Positions 8,566 to 17,463 of a stretch of 41,326 nt of DNA are shown here, one piece after another. Position numbers and translations under genes: made by a program. Below the pieces are notes generated by a model. It did not search any database. It saw only the letters and a program-made list of their open reading frames with translations, and was not told the DNA's origin. This stretch comes from an uncultured Planctomycetaceae bacterium (GTDB lineage: Bacteria > Planctomycetota > Planctomycetia > Gemmatales > Gemmataceae). Each line of letters begins with the position of its first letter. Position 1 is the first letter of the stretch. The stretch is from assembly GCA_937888715.1 (NCBI GenBank), contig CALARU010000175.1, positions 1 to 41,326 on the forward strand, in the 5' to 3' direction.

Positions 8566-9035
8566 GCTTGGGATAGGGCGATTCCTGACCCATCAATCAA
8601 ATCTTTAATTTATTCTTAACAAGGCAAAAACTAGTGTCTAAATTGCCTTAATTGACATTCCCAGAAAAGTTGAAAGATTACTATGTGCTAAGAATAGTTA
8701 GCTAAACTTGTGCGTTTTCTTGATTTCCAATTAATCGCAGCAGCACAATAGTTGCCAAGTTGTGAAAAATGGAACTCTAGGCAAGCAAAACACCCCTTTA
8801 AACCGGGTGTCGAGCATAATTTTCTTTTAATTATTGCAATCTTGATGAAATATTTTACTTCTGATGACGAATAATTAAAAGTAAGACTATTATGTATTTA
8901 GAGTGGGTTCCAATTAATCATTCTTTAAAATTGGTCTAGGAGTATAACTGAATCCTTGTTAATAAGCGTAAAGCAATTAATCGGGAAGTTTAACTAAATA
9001 GACATTTGAAGAAGTAAACAGGTAGGAGTTTAACA
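8566..9035. other. AT-rich region without a recognisable gene
   Basis: No coding or RNA signature is visible. A TTGACA at about 8653 lacks a well-spaced -10 partner. The 3' end must include the promoter and leader of the 81-residue protein gene, whose ribosome site GGTAGGAG lies about eight bases before the ATG at 9036. The stretch may be further decay from the sigma-factor locus. Confidence 0.4.
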
Positions 9036-9281
9036 ATGACCCAAGTAGAGATTCCAAAAATAAAAGTTCAACCCGAAAGCAGTTTGCTAGCCAACCTTTT
9101 CGCCAAAGTTGGCGAACCAGTAGACCCATTGAAAATTTCGGTGATCAATGTGTATGCAAATAAATGGCGTGTCAATGTTTGGAAAAGCTCGAACAATAAT
9201 TTCCTTCCCAGTGCTGGATTCATCGAAGCGAGCTACTTTGTTGAAGTTGGACCAGAAGACGAAATCAGAAGCGTCCGCTAA
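9036..9281 (+). CDS. Small hypothetical protein (81 residues)
   Basis: I do not recognise this family. The protein is soluble, with no signal peptide and no Cys. A short N-terminal segment (EIPKIKVQPESSLLANLF) is followed by alternating hydrophobic and aromatic residues (VINVYANKWRVNVWKS, ASYFVEVG), suggesting a small beta-sheet fold. Coding status is supported by a good ribosome site (GGTAGGAG) and isolation: no longer frame competes convincingly. It is monocistronic, flanked by the decayed region upstream and the convergent metal-exporter gene downstream. Confidence 0.65.
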   Translation: MTQVEIPKIKVQPESSLLANLFAKVGEPVDPLKISVINVYANKWRVNVWKSSNNNFLPSAGFIEASYFVEVGPEDEIRSVR

Positions 9282-9345
9282 GTAAGGCATTGGCTATTTC
9301 TAGCTAAGTGTACTTTAAGTGAATTAACTGATTTTGTAGATCATC

Positions 9346-10776
9346 CTAATGAGGTGTCTGGCCTTTGAGGCTTTCCGAGCAAAGCCAGACACCAATTACA
9401 ATTACGAACACTGCGCTGATGATGGGCAGAAGTTTCGAAATTCTTTCAAGCCATATTCCTGATGGCCCATGCTTTTTGATTATGTCGCGTGTTTTAACCA
9501 CTGCAATTCCCACTGCGACCAAAACCCCAGCCATGCCGGTGCTAAAAGCCAAAAGTAAAGGTACCGCAATACTTGCTAATCCTGCACTTAATGCAAAAAG
9601 AAGCATTGCAACTGCATCCCAGCAAGGAACAATCCCGCCAGCAATTCCAAGAATTACTATACCTTTCCACCCTGCATCCTGAGTATTGATGGAAATAGAG
9701 CCATCGGCGTTATGTTGGTGAGAAGAACCGGGGCCATGAGAATGATCAGCTTGGCCCAGAATGCGACGAAGTAGCAACCAAGCGCCAAGTGCAGCAATGG
9801 TGATGCCGCCAAAGAAACCAAGCACAGTTTGCACATCTGCTGGGGCAGCATTGGGAAAAAAGCTGGGGAGCAAAAGTGCGAGAAGAATTACACCACCTGT
9901 ATGAGAAATCGTGGTAACTGCACCAAGCAAAAAAGCATGGGCTAGGGTGCCTTTTTCACCAACGAGGTAAGCTGCTGCCAAAGTTTTGCCATGCCCGGGT
10001 GTTAATGCATGTGCAGCCCCAAAGAACAGAGCGAAGAGAAAAAGTAGCCAGCGGTTGCTCTTGTTATCAAGCAAGAGATTTAGCATGGAATCATCAGCAT
10101 GTTTATTGGGGTCTGCGGGTAAAGGGGAAAAGCCAATGGAATCAGAGGGGTTGCCATTTGCTTCCAAGGAAAAATTAAAACTTGCAAGGCGAAGCTTTTC
10201 CGCTTCACCGGGTCCCCGATCAAGGGGGTTTTTAGCAACAATATCCGGGCTAGGTAGGTTGAGATTACTTAAAGTTGAGGCGTCTGTTGGAGCGGTCAAG
10301 ATTTCCACTTTAGAAAAATCATCTTCTGCGTAATTGCCCTCACGGAATTGAAAAGAGTGGTTAGGTATGGGGGAAACTTCAAAAGGCGCTTCGAAACGAA
10401 AAAAACATTGCAGGTGATTATTAACTCTAATTGTTTTTTGAGTGCAGACAAAGGTTAGGGTTTTCCCATCCACCTTCGCAATTAAATTAACTCCCAGCAC
10501 CTCAGCCATATACCCTGAAAAAACAGAATGAAGCTGTTCCCGGGTGCGGATTTTCAAACGCTGTTCTTCGGGAAGGGAAGCAATATCTCTTGCAGCGCGT
10601 AATTCATCAACCTCCAGCAAGTAATCCATCTGTACCGTATTGTTAAGAATGCGGAGGATGATGGTACGGTCATGGTTTTCAGAAAGCAAAGGGTGTGCAA
10701 TCAAATGATCGGCTTTAATTAAAAAGCTAATCAGCAGCAACAGAACAAGAGAGAAGTTATTTTTTAGGTTTGGCAT
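9346..10776 (-). CDS. NicO-family nickel/cobalt exporter-like membrane protein
   Basis: 476 residues in two parts. A signal-like hydrophobic start (residues 8-22) and an exported domain of about 200 residues precede a six-helix NicO (RcnA/UreH-like) domain. The diagnostic HALTPGHGKT lies near residues 256-265. A His-rich loop (DHSHGPGSSHQHN) follows helix 3, and a second conserved motif, GGIVPCWDAV, is present. RcnA proteins export Ni2+ or Co2+ with the same PGHGKT motif and a His-rich loop, so metal efflux is the best guess. The start overlaps the 3' end of the prenyltransferase-repeat gene by 20 bases, implying co-translation. Nothing explains the N-terminal domain. Confidence 0.82.
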   Translation of the reverse strand: MPNLKNNFSLVLLLLISFLIKADHLIAHPLLSENHDRTIILRILNNTVQMDYLLEVDELRAARDIASLPEEQRLKIRTREQLHSVFSGYMAEVLGVNLIAKVDGKTLTFVCTQKTIRVNNHLQCFFRFEAPFEVSPIPNHSFQFREGNYAEDDFSKVEILTAPTDASTLSNLNLPSPDIVAKNPLDRGPGEAEKLRLASFNFSLEANGNPSDSIGFSPLPADPNKHADDSMLNLLLDNKSNRWLLFLFALFFGAAHALTPGHGKTLAAAYLVGEKGTLAHAFLLGAVTTISHTGGVILLALLLPSFFPNAAPADVQTVLGFFGGITIAALGAWLLLRRILGQADHSHGPGSSHQHNADGSISINTQDAGWKGIVILGIAGGIVPCWDAVAMLLFALSAGLASIAVPLLLAFSTGMAGVLVAVGIAVVKTRDIIKKHGPSGIWLERISKLLPIISAVFVIVIGVWLCSESLKGQTPH

Positions 10777-11884
10777 GACTTAGGGCCATGAGTGCAAAAC
10801 CTGTTACCAAGTTTGGATCGCCTTCCATCCAACGATCTTGGGGATTAGACCAAGAACCATCGGGAGATTGTTTTTTAGCAAGAGTAAGAGCAAGTTCATC
10901 TTTCCACATATGGGAAACGCCCTTGGCATCTTTTACTTCATTAATTTCGAGAGCATCCAATGCCTTTGCCATGGTGTTATAATAATAAAAAATGCCCCAT
11001 GCAGCGCGTTGAGGAGGCATACCCGGGTTGGATTCCAAACTATAGTTATTGCTAACCCATTCATAGGCTTTCTTAACTCTCGGGTCGTTTTTGGAAACTC
11101 CGCAATAAATCATGCTTTTAATACCCGCATAGGTCATGCTGGCATAACCGGGCATGGATCCATCTTTTTCTGGGCCATCCGCATTGCGCACGGCACCACC
11201 CGCTGCAGCAGAATAAATAAAGCTGCCATCATTTATCTTTCCAGCCCAAGGTTGATCATTATTTTCGCTTTTAAGATTTTGGCACCTACTGACAAAGATC
11301 ATTGCTTTTTTGAATGCAGGGTCATCTTTGGCGACTCCCGCAGCAACCAGTGCCTCAAGGTAAAAAGCAGTGTTGGAAAGATCTGGGCGAGATTTACTAT
11401 CGTATCCTGCGCCGCCGTAATAATCATCCTTCGGGTTTTTCCCTTCCGGTTCATCCCATTGCAACTGTTTTAAAAACTTTGCAGCATTACCAACCACAGC
11501 TTTGTAGGAATCTTTATTAGCAGCGCTAAGCGCCATCACATTTACCGAGGTAACATAATTTTGCAGTTGAACGCGTGGGTCGAGGCCCGCAATGTGTCCG
11601 GATTTAGTATTGATAAGCCCTTCGATATAGGTAAGGCCTTTGGCAATCATAGGATCATCTGAGGGAAGTTTTCCTGTTTTTAGAAGGCCAGTAATAATAA
11701 TGCCTGTAATCCCAGGGCTGGCTTTAGAGCTCCAAGAACCATCTTCGGCTTGGTTTTTCCTGAGGTAGGAAATCGCTTTATCCACAGAAGAATTCCAAGA
11801 ATCTGCAGGGGTGGGTTGGGCATTTGCAATGCTTAAGAAAAAAATGATACCGATCAAAACTAGGCCCAAATACTTAGATTTCAT
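10757..11884 (-). CDS. Secreted prenyltransferase / squalene-cyclase-repeat protein
   Basis: 375 residues when started at the ATG at 11884, which has AAGGGG about six bases upstream and opens directly on a signal peptide (hydrophobic core LGLVLIGIIFFLSIANA). An earlier start at 11914 would spoil the signal. The mature part is an alpha-alpha toroid with QW-like repeats: QAEDGSWSS near the start and QSPDGSWSN near the end, with GxA-rich helices between. The fold is that of squalene-hopene cyclase and prenyltransferase. However, the DxDD cyclase motif is not evident and the protein is exported, so cyclase activity is unlikely. This family is frequent in planctomycetes and has no assigned role. 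It is co-transcribed with the metal exporter. Confidence 0.8.
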   Translation of the reverse strand: MKSKYLGLVLIGIIFFLSIANAQPTPADSWNSSVDKAISYLRKNQAEDGSWSSKASPGITGIIITGLLKTGKLPSDDPMIAKGLTYIEGLINTKSGHIAGLDPRVQLQNYVTSVNVMALSAANKDSYKAVVGNAAKFLKQLQWDEPEGKNPKDDYYGGAGYDSKSRPDLSNTAFYLEALVAAGVAKDDPAFKKAMIFVSRCQNLKSENNDQPWAGKINDGSFIYSAAAGGAVRNADGPEKDGSMPGYASMTYAGIKSMIYCGVSKNDPRVKKAYEWVSNNYSLESNPGMPPQRAAWGIFYYYNTMAKALDALEINEVKDAKGVSHMWKDELALTLAKKQSPDGSWSNPQDRWMEGDPNLVTGFALMALSHAKPKK

Positions 11885-11964
11885 GATTGAACCCCTTTGT
11901 AAAGGCATGACCACTTAATTTTACCGTTGATTTTATTGTAAACGAAAGTAAAGGAAGTGAAATG

Positions 11965-12000
11965 AAAAAAGGCACGGACTGTAATAAACAGTTCGTGCCC
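11965..12000 (-). terminator. Rho-independent terminator downstream of groES
   Basis: GGCACGGACTGT (11971-11982) pairs with ACAGTTCGTGCC (11988-11999) with one G-U pair and a 5-base loop. On the minus strand the hairpin is followed by a run of six U, so it ends the response regulator-groES transcript. Confidence 0.9.
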
Positions 12001-12021
12001 AGAATAGGTTGGCCTGCCTTC

Positions 12022-12309
12022 TTAGCCTACAATTGCAAGAATATCATCTTCGCTCATGATGAGGTATTCATTGCCATCAACAGTAACTTCACTGCCTGCA
12101 TAAGAGGTAAAGAGAACGCGATCGCCTTCCTTGATTTGGAAAGGGGCGCGTTTGCCGTTATCCAAAACGGTGCCTTCGCCTACGGAAAGGACTTTGCCTT
12201 GTCTGGGTTTTTCCCGGGCACTATCAGGAAGAAGAATGCCACCAGAAGATTTATCTTCTGCTTCAAGTCGTTTAACAACAATTTTATCATTCAGGGGTTT
12301 CAAAGCCAT
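12022..12309 (-). CDS. groES: Co-chaperonin GroES (Hsp10)
   Basis: A 95-residue Hsp10 starting MALKPLNDKIVV at the ATG at 12309. GAGGAG lies about ten bases upstream, so a possible TTG start at 12327 is rejected. The mobile loop (EDKSSGGILLPDSAREKP, about residues 15-32), the roof-loop region and the C-terminal GNEYLIMSEDDILAIV are all typical. It caps GroEL during folding. No groEL gene follows: a terminator lies immediately downstream, and upstream is a response regulator 54 bases away on the same strand. It is therefore a separated groES copy, or groEL is elsewhere. No CIRCE heat-shock operator is visible. Confidence 0.95.
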   Translation of the reverse strand: MALKPLNDKIVVKRLEAEDKSSGGILLPDSAREKPRQGKVLSVGEGTVLDNGKRAPFQIKEGDRVLFTSYAGSEVTVDGNEYLIMSEDDILAIVG

Positions 12310-12363
12310 TGCAACAACACTCCTCAAAATACCAACAACAAAAAAGGGAACAAAAAAGAAGAA

Positions 12364-12768
12364 TCAGTCACCACTTTTTAACCGGCCATAAAACCGGGTT
12401 AATGCCTTCATTACTGTATATAACACCATGCCACGATTTACAGGCTTGGGTATGACGCTGTAGACCGATGCTTGATGAGCCTGCCTCATCACGGTTTCTG
12501 TTGGATCACCGGTGACAAGGATCGCTGGTAACATTGTATGAATCTGACGAACAAGATGCAGAGTTTCCAAACCAGTAAGGTTCGGCATATGCATATCAAT
12601 CAGGACTAAATGAACTTGAACTTCTTGAATAAGGTCAACCGCTTCTACGCCTGAAGAAGCTAGAATCGTGCGATATCCTTCTTGCTCGACGATGTCTCTC
12701 AGTGCCTCTCGGGCCGGAGTATCATCGTCTGCAATCAAGATCGAATAATTCTGGTTGGTGGCAAGCAT
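12364..12768 (-). CDS. Stand-alone CheY-like response regulator
   Basis: 134 residues, a single receiver domain with no output domain. The acidic pocket is LIADDD (Asp14-16), the phosphoacceptor is Asp58 in LVLIDMHMP, the Thr is in ILVTGDP, and the conserved Lys is in VIPKPV near residue 107. The start at 12768 has a plausible AGGTC about seven bases upstream; a longer reading from 12825 adds 19 unconserved residues. It lies 54 bases before groES on the same strand and shares its terminator. No partner kinase is nearby, so its input and target are unknown. It is distant from the chemotaxis operon in this window. Confidence 0.88.
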   Translation of the reverse strand: MLATNQNYSILIADDDTPAREALRDIVEQEGYRTILASSGVEAVDLIQEVQVHLVLIDMHMPNLTGLETLHLVRQIHTMLPAILVTGDPTETVMRQAHQASVYSVIPKPVNRGMVLYTVMKALTRFYGRLKSGD

Positions 12769-13075
12769 GCCACTGACCTCATAAGAAAAGAAAATTGTAA
12801 GACCCCGTCTGAATAAAGACGGCAAGCCAGAAACCCAAGTTTCTAGTAGTCATTATGTGCAAATTATGTACCGCACACCATAGGAACTTCACAGATAAAT
12901 CATAACTCTATATACAGTAAAAGGATAGCCCAATTCACAGGGGTATGTTTAGGGTGATCCTAAGTCTGCCAACGGTGGTGGTTTATGTCAGATTGGCAGA
13001 AAAAATGCTAAACAAAGTGGCAACAAAAAAGGCGCCCGAGAGAGCGCCTTTAAGACAATAAAGGGGCCCGAATGC
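12769..13075. other. Intergenic region upstream of the response regulator
   Basis: It contains the DUF1571 gene terminator (13028-13051) and, on the minus strand, the likely promoter of the response regulator-groES unit. A TATATA at about 12908-12913 could be a -10 box without a convincing -35 partner. No gene is seen. Confidence 0.4.
13025..13051 (-). terminator. Rho-independent terminator of the DUF1571 gene
   Basis: AAAGGCGC (13028-13035) pairs perfectly with GCGCCTTT (13044-13051) around an 8-base loop. On the minus strand the stem runs into UUUUUU, just downstream of the DUF1571 stop codon. Confidence 0.88.
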
Positions 13076-14230
13076 TTAAAGTTTCGAGCCACTTGCCAAT
13101 TTAGGCTTCGACCACAAATAATCTGGATTAAAATCATTTTCATCCAAACGGGTCGGGAACTGGAAGCGATCGTACTTGTAATATTCAACTTCCTGGTTGT
13201 TTTCATCAAATGTGATGATCAGCATGGGCAGGGAAGATTGAGGATCAAAACAAACGACCCTTCGGCCACCCTTGGGCAATTCCTTTTCAACACCAACTGG
13301 GATGAAGTGTTCTAAAGATTCGACAGGAAAGCCAAACTCTGGCCTTCTGTTCGCTGCTGTGTATTTGACCGTACCAAAACGCATATCGCCTTTGGATTGG
13401 CCAATGATTGCACGACCCAAACCTTCGACTAAAGGTACAAATCCTGCATCTTTAATATTATGCCTACTGGCACTCCTTACCAAAATACTATCGGGTGCAA
13501 ATGCCATCCGTTTTCCTGCGGGCATGAAAGGCACATCCCCACCGGCCAAAAGTGTATGAATTTTATTTTCGTACATGCCTTCAACATAAACAACTTCTCG
13601 GCCAATGCCTTCGCTATCGAGCCATTTAAAATAAATACTTAAAGGCGCTTTACGATACTTAAGCAGCAAAGTTTCTTGTGGCTTCTTCTTGTTATTGATG
13701 ACTTCCTTACGCACCAGTCTTACAACATAAGAGTCCAAAGTTGCAAGCCTTGCCATGGTTTTATGGTAAAGATTGCGAGTTGGATCTGTAGACATCTCGG
13801 CAGGTTTTGGATTGGTATTATTGTTTTCAGTTACTCCCAAAACACCAAAAGGTGATACCAAGTTATTGGCCTTCGCAATATTAGAAGAGCCAAGTGCAAC
13901 TTGATTAGTGGGGTTTTCAGGAATGTTATTGGCCACAGCATTATTGGTTCGTACCACATTTAAAGTATTTTGATTATACTTTGGAATCGGAGGAAGAGGA
14001 ACTAAAGCAACCTCGGTTGGTGCAGGTGCACCTGTGTTTTGATTGGATGCTGCAGGAATGCGTAATTCAGGACCGGGTTCTGCACTCACTGCTCTCATGC
14101 GCACTGCAGGCCGTTGCATTGCAACATTGCTGCCTGTGCCATTGCGCTGTGCCATCATCTGGCCGCAACCATTGATGAATAAAATACCGAGCATTGCAGA
14201 AGCGATTTGCCATTTGTTTCCAACAACCAT
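13076..14230 (-). CDS. DUF1571 putative lipoprotein
   Basis: 384 residues from the ATG at 14230, which has AAGGGA about seven bases upstream; the frame extends to 14329 but without a signal sequence. The N-terminus MVVGNKWQIASAMLGILFINGCGQ looks like a lipoprotein signal with Cys after ING, a slightly irregular lipobox. Next comes a low-complexity Asn/Pro/Ala-rich linker to about residue 150. The C-terminal 230 residues are a DUF1571 domain: MARLATLDSYVVRLVRKE, PLSIYFKWLDSEGIGREVVYV, HNIKDAGFVPLVEG. DUF1571 is largely planctomycetal and resembles LolA-like lipid-binding folds, but its function is unknown. It is monocistronic with its own terminator. Confidence 0.82.
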   Translation of the reverse strand: MVVGNKWQIASAMLGILFINGCGQMMAQRNGTGSNVAMQRPAVRMRAVSAEPGPELRIPAASNQNTGAPAPTEVALVPLPPIPKYNQNTLNVVRTNNAVANNIPENPTNQVALGSSNIAKANNLVSPFGVLGVTENNNTNPKPAEMSTDPTRNLYHKTMARLATLDSYVVRLVRKEVINNKKKPQETLLLKYRKAPLSIYFKWLDSEGIGREVVYVEGMYENKIHTLLAGGDVPFMPAGKRMAFAPDSILVRSASRHNIKDAGFVPLVEGLGRAIIGQSKGDMRFGTVKYTAANRRPEFGFPVESLEHFIPVGVEKELPKGGRRVVCFDPQSSLPMLIITFDENNQEVEYYKYDRFQFPTRLDENDFNPDYLWSKPKLASGSKL

Positions 14231-14597
14231 ACAGATTCCCTTCCGTTCACTAGCTCTTGGCTTTATTTGCCATTTAACAAGGAGCTTCCTGCACCTTGAT
14301 GGGGCGGGACCATACCTTATAATATTCACAAAATACAGACGAACATTTCCAAATTTTTAGGAGTATAGGAAGCCTTGGTGGAATAGGTGGCCTCTTTTCA
14401 CCTTCTTTTTATAAAACTTTTCTTATTTTCTTAAGAAACATTAAAGTTCCACCTATAGAAGTCGTACCTAACTATAGCAGTTTTGCAACCCTATGGAAGT
14501 TCCTAAATCCCGAATTATTTGCAAAGAGTTTAAAAAGAAATGAGTACAACACGAGCCTTATCTAACAAGAAAGGTGCAACTCTGGCTCTTGAAGCTT
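14231..14597. other. Intergenic region between the ALDH7 and DUF1571 genes
   Basis: About 370 bases without a gene. It should hold the 3' end of the aminotransferase-dehydrogenase transcript and the promoter of the DUF1571 gene. On the minus strand TATAAG near 14316 is a possible -10 box with a poor -35. TCTTAAGA near 14427 is a small palindrome. Nothing else is recognised. Confidence 0.35.
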
Positions 14598-16115
14598 TTA
14601 TAAATCAAAGTGAATCCCCTGTGCTAAGGGAAGTTGATCGCCTCCATTAATGGTACAGGTTTGCCTGCGCATATAAGCTTTCCAGCAATCACTACCAGAC
14701 TCTCTGCCACCGCCTGTTTCTTTCTCGCCCCCAAAGGCACCCCCAATTTCTGCACCAGAGGTTCCTATATTAACATTCGCAATTCCGCAATCACTGCCCC
14801 GATAACTTAAGAACTGCTCAGCCTCGCCCACCTTATCAGTGAAAATTGCTGAGGATAGCCCCTGTGGGACTTCATTGTTAAATTGGATGGCATCCGCCAA
14901 ATGATGATAAGGCATTACATAAAGAATGGGAGCAAAGGTTTCCTGTTGGATGATTGGCATTTCAGGACTGGCAAGTATGATTGTCGGTTCAACAAAGTTC
15001 CCATTTCCAAGAATTCTGTTACCTCCCGCCAAAACTTTTGCGCCCTGCATCTTTGCTTCTTCAATGGCAAGCATCATTTTTTCAACCGCATCCGCCGATA
15101 TCAGCGGGCCCATCAACACCCCTTCTTGCCATGGGTTCCCAATTGTTACGCTACCATAGGCATTGCACAGCTTTTCCAGAAACATGTTTTCGATGGAGTT
15201 ATGTACAAACAACCTTCGTAGCGTGGTACACCTCTGCCCTGCAGTACCCACCGCAGCGAACACAACACCCTTAAGTGCGAGATCCACATTCGCACTCGGC
15301 GAAATAATTGCAGCATTGTTCCCGCCCAACTCCAGTAAGCTTCGTCCTAGCCTCTGACCCACTTTTGCACCAATAACCTTACCCATCTCACAACTTCCTG
15401 TCGCGCTTACCAGAGGGATTCTTTTATCGTCGGCAATCCATTCTGCTGCATGATGCCACTCACTTATGCACAACGAGAAAACACTCCCATAACCGTTTGA
15501 TTTCATGACTGATGCAACAATGTTAATAACAGCAATAGAAGTAATTGGCGAATGATTCGAGGGTTTCCAAACAGATGTATCGCCACATATTGCTGCAAGA
15601 ATTGCATTCCAAGCCCATACAGCGGCGGGGAAATTAAATGCGCTGATAATTCCAACAACGCCCAGTGGGTGCCATTGTTCAAAAAGCCTGTGATCCCTTC
15701 TTTCACTTGCAATGGTAAGTCCATGCAATTGCCTAGAAAGGCCGGTAGCAAAGTCGCACATGTCGATCATTTCCTGAACTTCGCCCTGCCCCTCGCAAAG
15801 GATTTTTCCCGTTTCTAAAGTGATGAGCAAACCTAGATCTTTTTTGTTTTTTCGCAGTGCTATTCCAATCTGCCTAATGATCTCCCCTCTCTCGGGTGCA
15901 GGAACGCCACGCCATTTCTTAAATCCTTCCTCTGCCATCCCCATCACTTGTTCATAATTATTTTTCGTACCACTCATAATAGTGGCAATACATTTTCCAT
16001 CTGAAGGATTTACCGAATCAAATTCCACCCCTTCAGGCTTGGTGATCCAATCACCTGCATAAACACCACTATGAGTGTGATGAATACAAAATTTTTCCAG
16101 CAGCTCTGTGATCAT
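14598..16115 (-). CDS. ALDH7-type aldehyde dehydrogenase (alpha-aminoadipate semialdehyde dehydrogenase)
   Basis: Predicted to oxidise alpha-aminoadipate-6-semialdehyde to 2-aminoadipate with NAD(P)+. The 505-residue enzyme has the general base Glu262 in LLELGGNNAAI and the nucleophile Cys296 in AGQRCTTLRRL. It also has the ALDH7 (antiquitin) C-terminal signature GGEKETGGGRESGSDCWKAYMRR and the following CTIN...LPLAQGI. GGNNA and TTLRRL distinguish ALDH7 from succinate-semialdehyde or betaine-aldehyde enzymes. Its start is four bases after the stop of the class III aminotransferase, so they are one operon. The divergent 2-oxoadipate decarboxylase gene supports lysine catabolism. Confidence 0.9.
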   Translation of the reverse strand: MITELLEKFCIHHTHSGVYAGDWITKPEGVEFDSVNPSDGKCIATIMSGTKNNYEQVMGMAEEGFKKWRGVPAPERGEIIRQIGIALRKNKKDLGLLITLETGKILCEGQGEVQEMIDMCDFATGLSRQLHGLTIASERRDHRLFEQWHPLGVVGIISAFNFPAAVWAWNAILAAICGDTSVWKPSNHSPITSIAVINIVASVMKSNGYGSVFSLCISEWHHAAEWIADDKRIPLVSATGSCEMGKVIGAKVGQRLGRSLLELGGNNAAIISPSANVDLALKGVVFAAVGTAGQRCTTLRRLFVHNSIENMFLEKLCNAYGSVTIGNPWQEGVLMGPLISADAVEKMMLAIEEAKMQGAKVLAGGNRILGNGNFVEPTIILASPEMPIIQQETFAPILYVMPYHHLADAIQFNNEVPQGLSSAIFTDKVGEAEQFLSYRGSDCGIANVNIGTSGAEIGGAFGGEKETGGGRESGSDCWKAYMRRQTCTINGGDQLPLAQGIHFDL

Positions 16116-16119
16116 TAAT

Positions 16120-17463
16120 CTATCCTTTTAATTCAGACAAAACTTCATCAAGAATTTTAACCGCAGTAGCTGCTTCATGATCTTTGATTATCAAAGGCGG
16201 ACAGAAGCGAATGCCACTCAACCCGCATCCCAATAACAACAAACCTTTTTTAAAGCAGGCCTGAACAATCGCATCTCTTTCCACGCCTGCTGGTTCTTTG
16301 CTTTCGCGGTTTTTTACCAAATCAATAGCAAGCATCAAGCCTTTGCCCCGCACATCCCCTATCAACCCATGTTTATCTTTAAGGGCAAGCAATAATTCAA
16401 ACAAGAATTCTCCCACGTGTTGAGCGTTATCCATTAACCCCTCTTCCAATAACGTAATGGTTTCTAACGCAGCAACGCATGCCACGGGGTTGCCTCCAAA
16501 AGTACTTGCATGCGAACCTTTGGGCCAATCCATTATTTCCGACTTTGCAATCATTGCGCCCAAAGGCAAGCCCGAGGCTATCCCCTTTGCCAGGCAGATG
16601 ATGTCTGGCTCGATCCCAAAATGCTCTATGGCAAACATTTTTCCCGTGCGACCCATCCCCGATTGCACCTCATCGGCGATATAAAGTATGCCATGTTTCT
16701 CTGCAAGGGCCTTCAAATCACGATGAAACTCCAACGGAGGCACCACATAACCGCCCTCTCCTTGGATAGGTTCAACAACAAATGCAGCTACTTCATCAGG
16801 CGACACCGTGTGCCTGAACAATTGTTTTTCAATGCTTTCGACACAAGCAATTCCGCAAGTTCCAAACGTCATGTTCACCGGGCATCGGTAACAATTTCCA
16901 AAAGGTGCATGGCTAACGCCAGGTATCAGGGGACCAAACCCCTTGCGTTGAATAGTCTTGCTTGCTGTCAGCGAAAGCGAGCCCATAGTTCTGCCATGGA
17001 ATCCACCAAAGAACGAAATAATTTGTTTTCGTTTGGTGTGATAGCGTGCAAGTTTAAAAGCTGCTTCCACACTTTCGGTACCTGAGTTTGCGAAGAATAC
17101 TTTTTTCGGGGAAGTTCCAGGAGCTAAAAGAGCAAGCTTTTTCGCAAGGTCTGCCTGGGGGGCGTAATAAAAATCTGTTCCGGACATATGCAACAGAAGT
17201 TCTGATTGCTTTTTAATAGCATCCACAATTCGTGGATGACAATGGCCCGTAGAACAAACCGCAATTCCAGAGGTGAAGTCAAGGAACAAGTTCCCATCCA
17301 CATCTTCTATGATTGCGCCCTTTCCGCGCCTAACTACAAGGGGATAAAATCTTGTGTAGGAAGGCGAGGTGTATTCCTCATCCTGAGCAATAATCCGACT
17401 TGCAATCGGCCCCGGAAGCATAGTTTTTATCATCGGAATTTGAACCAACTCTTGGTAAGTCAT
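16120..17463 (-). CDS. Class III omega-aminotransferase, probably lysine 6-aminotransferase
   Basis: A 447-residue PLP enzyme of fold type I. NSGTESVEAAFKLAR binds cofactor phosphate, FFGGFHGRTMGSLSLT is family-typical, DEVQSGMGRTG carries the Asp that contacts the PLP nitrogen, and Lys293 in LAKGIASGLPLGA forms the Schiff base. By overall sequence it belongs to the 4-aminobutyrate / acetylornithine aminotransferase group. The ALDH7 gene four bases downstream suggests that the product is aminoadipate semialdehyde, so the donor would be the 6-amino group of L-lysine. That substrate is inferred from context; GABA or ornithine are alternatives. AAGGAG lies upstream of the ATG. Confidence 0.85.
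   Translation of the reverse strand: MTYQELVQIPMIKTMLPGPIASRIIAQDEEYTSPSYTRFYPLVVRRGKGAIIEDVDGNLFLDFTSGIAVCSTGHCHPRIVDAIKKQSELLLHMSGTDFYYAPQADLAKKLALLAPGTSPKKVFFANSGTESVEAAFKLARYHTKRKQIISFFGGFHGRTMGSLSLTASKTIQRKGFGPLIPGVSHAPFGNCYRCPVNMTFGTCGIACVESIEKQLFRHTVSPDEVAAFVVEPIQGEGGYVVPPLEFHRDLKALAEKHGILYIADEVQSGMGRTGKMFAIEHFGIEPDIICLAKGIASGLPLGAMIAKSEIMDWPKGSHASTFGGNPVACVAALETITLLEEGLMDNAQHVGEFLFELLLALKDKHGLIGDVRGKGLMLAIDLVKNRESKEPAGVERDAIVQACFKKGLLLLGCGLSGIRFCPPLIIKDHEAATAVKILDEVLSELKG

Noticed and set aside
8640-8700. TTGACA promoter at about 8653
   Set aside because: The nearest -10-like text is about 21 bases away and no gene follows for over 300 bases.
10838-11473. Plus-strand open frame of 211 codons across the prenyltransferase-repeat gene
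   Set aside because: Antisense to a well-supported gene with signal peptide and repeats; its composition is not protein-like.
12310-12363. CIRCE heat-shock operator before groES
   Set aside because: Looked for the TTAGCACTC/GAGTGCTAA inverted repeat here and upstream of the response regulator and did not find it.
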